In this document: positions 21,291 through 22,818 of the stretch, one piece after another
Numbering within the stretch: the stretch's first letter is position 1
Layout of the letters: the number at the start of each line of letters is the position of its first letter
Source of the DNA: Saccoglossus kowalevskii
Taxonomy: Eukaryota; Hemichordata; Enteropneusta; Harrimaniidae
Length of the DNA: 22,818 bases
Direction of reading: 5' to 3'
Assembly (NCBI RefSeq): GCF_000003605.2
Contig: NW_003119817.1
Location: 1 to 22,818 of the forward strand
Position numbers and translations under genes: made by a program
Notes under the pieces: generated by a model
Seen by the model: only the letters and a program-made list of their open reading frames with translations
What the model was told of the DNA's origin: nothing
The model's database searches: none

Positions 21291-22818
21291 GCCAATGGAA
21301 TTCATGTATTGTAGTATATATTGCAGCCCTGTCAGTGTAATTCATGCATTGTAGTATCTATTGCAGCACTGTCAGTGGAATTCATGCTTTGTAGTGTCTA
21401 TTGCAGCCCTGCCAGTGGAATTCATGCATTGTGGTATTTATTGCAGCCCTGTCATTGGAATTCATGCATTGTAGTGTATATTGCAGCCCTGCCAGTGGAA
21501 TTCATGCAGTGTAGTATCTATTGCAGCCCTGTCAGTGGAATTCATGCATTGTGGTATTAATTGCAGCCCTGTCAGTGGAATTCATGCATTGTAGTATATA
21601 TTGCACCCTGTCAGTGTAATTCTTGCATTGTAGTATATATTGCAGCCCTGCCAGTGGAATTCATGAAGTGTAGTATCTGTTGTAGCCCTGTCAGTGGAAT
21701 TCATGCATTGTGGTATTAATTGCACCCTGTCAGTGGAATTCATGCATTGTAGTATATATTGCACCCTGTCAGTGGAATTCATGCATTGTAGTATCTATTG
21801 CACTCTGTCAGTGGAATTCATGCATTGTAGTATCTATTGCACCCTGTCAGTGGAATTCATGCTGTGTAGTATCTGTTGCAGCCCTGTCAGTGGAATTCAT
21901 GCATTGTGGTATTAAATGCAGCCCTGTCAGTGGAATTCAAGCATTGTAGTATATATAGCACCCTGTCAGTGGAATTCATACATTGTAGTATATATTGCAC
22001 CCTGTCAGTGGAAATCATGCTTTGTAGTACCTATTGCAGCCCAGCCAGTGGAATTCATGCAGTGTAGTATCTGTTGCAGCCCTGTCAGTGGAATTCATGC
22101 ATTGTGGTATTAAATGCAGCCCTGTCAGTGGAATTCATGCATTGTAGTATCTATTGCACCCTGTCAGTGGAATTCATGCATTGTAGTATCTATTGCACCC
22201 TGTCAGTGGAATTCATGGATTGTGTTCTATATTGCAGCAGTGTCAGTGGAATTCATGCAATGTAGTATCTATTGCAGCGCTGCCAATGGAATTCCCGCAC
22301 TGTAGTATATATTGCAGCCCTGTCAGTGGAATTCATACATTGTAGTATCTATTGCAGCCCTGCCAGTGGAATTCATGCATTGTAGTGTATATTGAAGCCC
22401 TTTCAGTGGAATTCATGCATTGTAGTATCTATTGCAGCTCTTTCAGTGGAATTCATGCATTGTAGTATCTATTGCAGCCCTGCCAGTGGAATTCATGTAT
22501 TGTAGTATCTATTGCAGCCCTGCCAGTGGAATTCATGCATTGTAGTATCTATTGCAGCCCTGCCAGTGGAATTCATGGATTGTATTATATATTGCAGCCG
22601 TGTCAGTGGAATTCATGCAATGTAGTATCTATTGCAGCGCTGCAAATGGAATTCCCCAGTGTAGTATATATTGCAGCCCTGTCAGTGGAATTCATGCAAT
22701 GTAGTATCTATTGCAGCCCTGTCAGTGGAATTCATACATTGTAGTATATATTGCAGCTTGTCAGTGGAAATCATGCTTTGTGGTACCTATTGCAGCCCAG
22801 CCAGTGGAATTCATGCAG
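21291..22818. repeat. HOR unit D5, rearranged, runs off the window
   Basis: It opens like D3 at ~18660 (GCCAATGG, ATTCATGTATTG), then carries a C-like patch at about 21400-21560. Next come a run of 39-bp monomers (~21721-21850) and a five-monomer duplication. From ~22268 it follows D3 at offset 2825, including the shared ATTCCCCAGTG monomer, and ends inside the CCCAGCCAGTGG monomer. No array end or unique flank is reached. Confidence 0.8.
21876..22271. repeat. Five-monomer (198-bp) tandem pair in D5
   Basis: The ATTGTGGTATTAAATG monomer and the monomers beside it recur at 198-bp spacing (3 x 40 + 2 x 39), comparing 21876 onward with 22074 onward. The second copy diverges near its end, where GGATTGTGTTCTATATT begins. 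Copy 1 carries ATTCAAGCATTG and ATATAGCACC variants not seen in copy 2, so the pair has since diverged or was patched. Confidence 0.75.

Larger units (their letters stand above)
1..22818. repeat. Tandem satellite array, ~40-bp monomer, fills the window
   Basis: About 570 direct copies of a 40-bp monomer run edge to edge without interruption or inversion. Counting from GCAGCCC, conserved blocks are positions 11-15 (CAGTG), 18-25 (ATTCATGC), 29-35 (GTAGTAT, with frequent G at 31) and the junction TATTGCA. Variable sites are position 4 (G present, or absent giving a 39-bp monomer GCACCC), 9-10 (GC/GT/TT), 16-17 (GA/TA/GC), 26-28 (ATT/AGT/TTT/AAT) and 36 (A/C). Most monomers carry an EcoRI site (GAATTC) and an NsiI site (ATGCAT). 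The consensus has no CpG. Neither end reaches unique DNA, so the true array is longer. This is satellite DNA of a eukaryote by size and organisation. The family and taxon are not recognised. No gene, RNA gene or transposon is visible anywhere inside. Confidence 0.98.

Noticed and set aside
206-22744. Many open reading frames of 63-119 codons on both strands
   Set aside because: All are read-through of the 39/40-bp period and share the same peptide words in different phases. Many start at TTG, several overlap in other frames, and no domain, signal or unique sequence is present.
1-22818. CRISPR array
   Set aside because: The repetition is contiguous, with the whole 40 bp conserved. There is no division into constant repeats and unique spacers, and no cas genes are present.
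1-22818. TATATATT as TATA boxes, or TATTGCAG as splice acceptors
   Set aside because: They occur in the monomer hundreds of times as part of the repeat. Nothing distinguishes any one copy as functional.
1-22818. CENP-B box
   Set aside because: I found no match to the TTCG...CGGGA pattern. The GGAATTC and CCCGCA pieces are in the wrong order and spacing.
1-22818. Pumilio-type UGUANAUA element in TGTAGTAT
   Set aside because: The sixth position is T rather than A in the standard monomer, so the consensus does not fit.
1-22818. Inverted repeat, transposon ends or target-site duplications
   Set aside because: Every monomer has the same orientation. The only palindromes are the short EcoRI and NsiI sites within the monomer, and block junctions show no foreign sequence or duplicated flanks.

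Overview
The whole 22.8 kb window is one uninterrupted tandem satellite array. The monomer is about 40 bp, with a common 39-bp variant class, giving roughly 570 head-to-tail copies, all in the same orientation. The core reads GCAGCCCTG, then CAGTGGAATTCATGC, then ATTGTAGTAT, then C/A-TATT, and then the next GCA. I see no unique sequence, gene, RNA gene, transposon, CRISPR array or array boundary. Open frames of 60-120 codons occur only because the 40-bp (3n+1) or 39-bp (3n) period is read through repeatedly. Many begin at TTG and all encode the same few peptide words, so I annotate no CDS. The array is eukaryotic satellite DNA in style (centromeric, pericentromeric, subtelomeric or heterochromatic). 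The monomer is about 42-45% GC and CpG-free in consensus. I do not recognise the family, and the sequence alone does not name a taxon.

The interest lies in the higher-order repeat (HOR) structure. Single-base and 3-4-base variants form a barcode that shows very long multi-monomer units. Region A (1-1318) is a mosaic of D-like (1 to ~841) and C-like (~841-1318) sequence. B1 (1319-3508) is a 2190-bp, 55-monomer unit whose next copy starts at 3509 and merges into C1. C1 (4469-7974, 3506 bp), C2 (7975-10806, 2832 bp), C3 (10807-13080, 2274 bp) and C4 (13081-14873) are successive copies of a ~71-monomer unit. Each length difference can be assigned to a visible event: a 678-bp tandem duplication and four 1-bp deletions in C1, and a 12-monomer loss plus two 1-monomer losses in C3. 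D1 (14874-16385, 1512 bp, 38 monomers), D2 (16386-18614, 2229 bp, 56 monomers), D3 (18615 to ~20450), D4 (~20451-21290) and D5 (~21291 to the end) form a second HOR family with its own variant set and patches of C-type sequence.

Smaller units sit inside these: 120-bp (3-monomer), 198-bp (5-monomer), 279-bp (7-monomer), ~360-bp (9-monomer), 678-bp (17-monomer) and 717-bp (18-monomer) duplications. HOR copies look about 99% identical, while neighbouring monomers differ at many positions. This points to recent unequal exchange or amplification of large blocks on an older diverged monomer array. All coordinates and identities are by-eye estimates from variant landmarks; block edges are uncertain by up to about one monomer.
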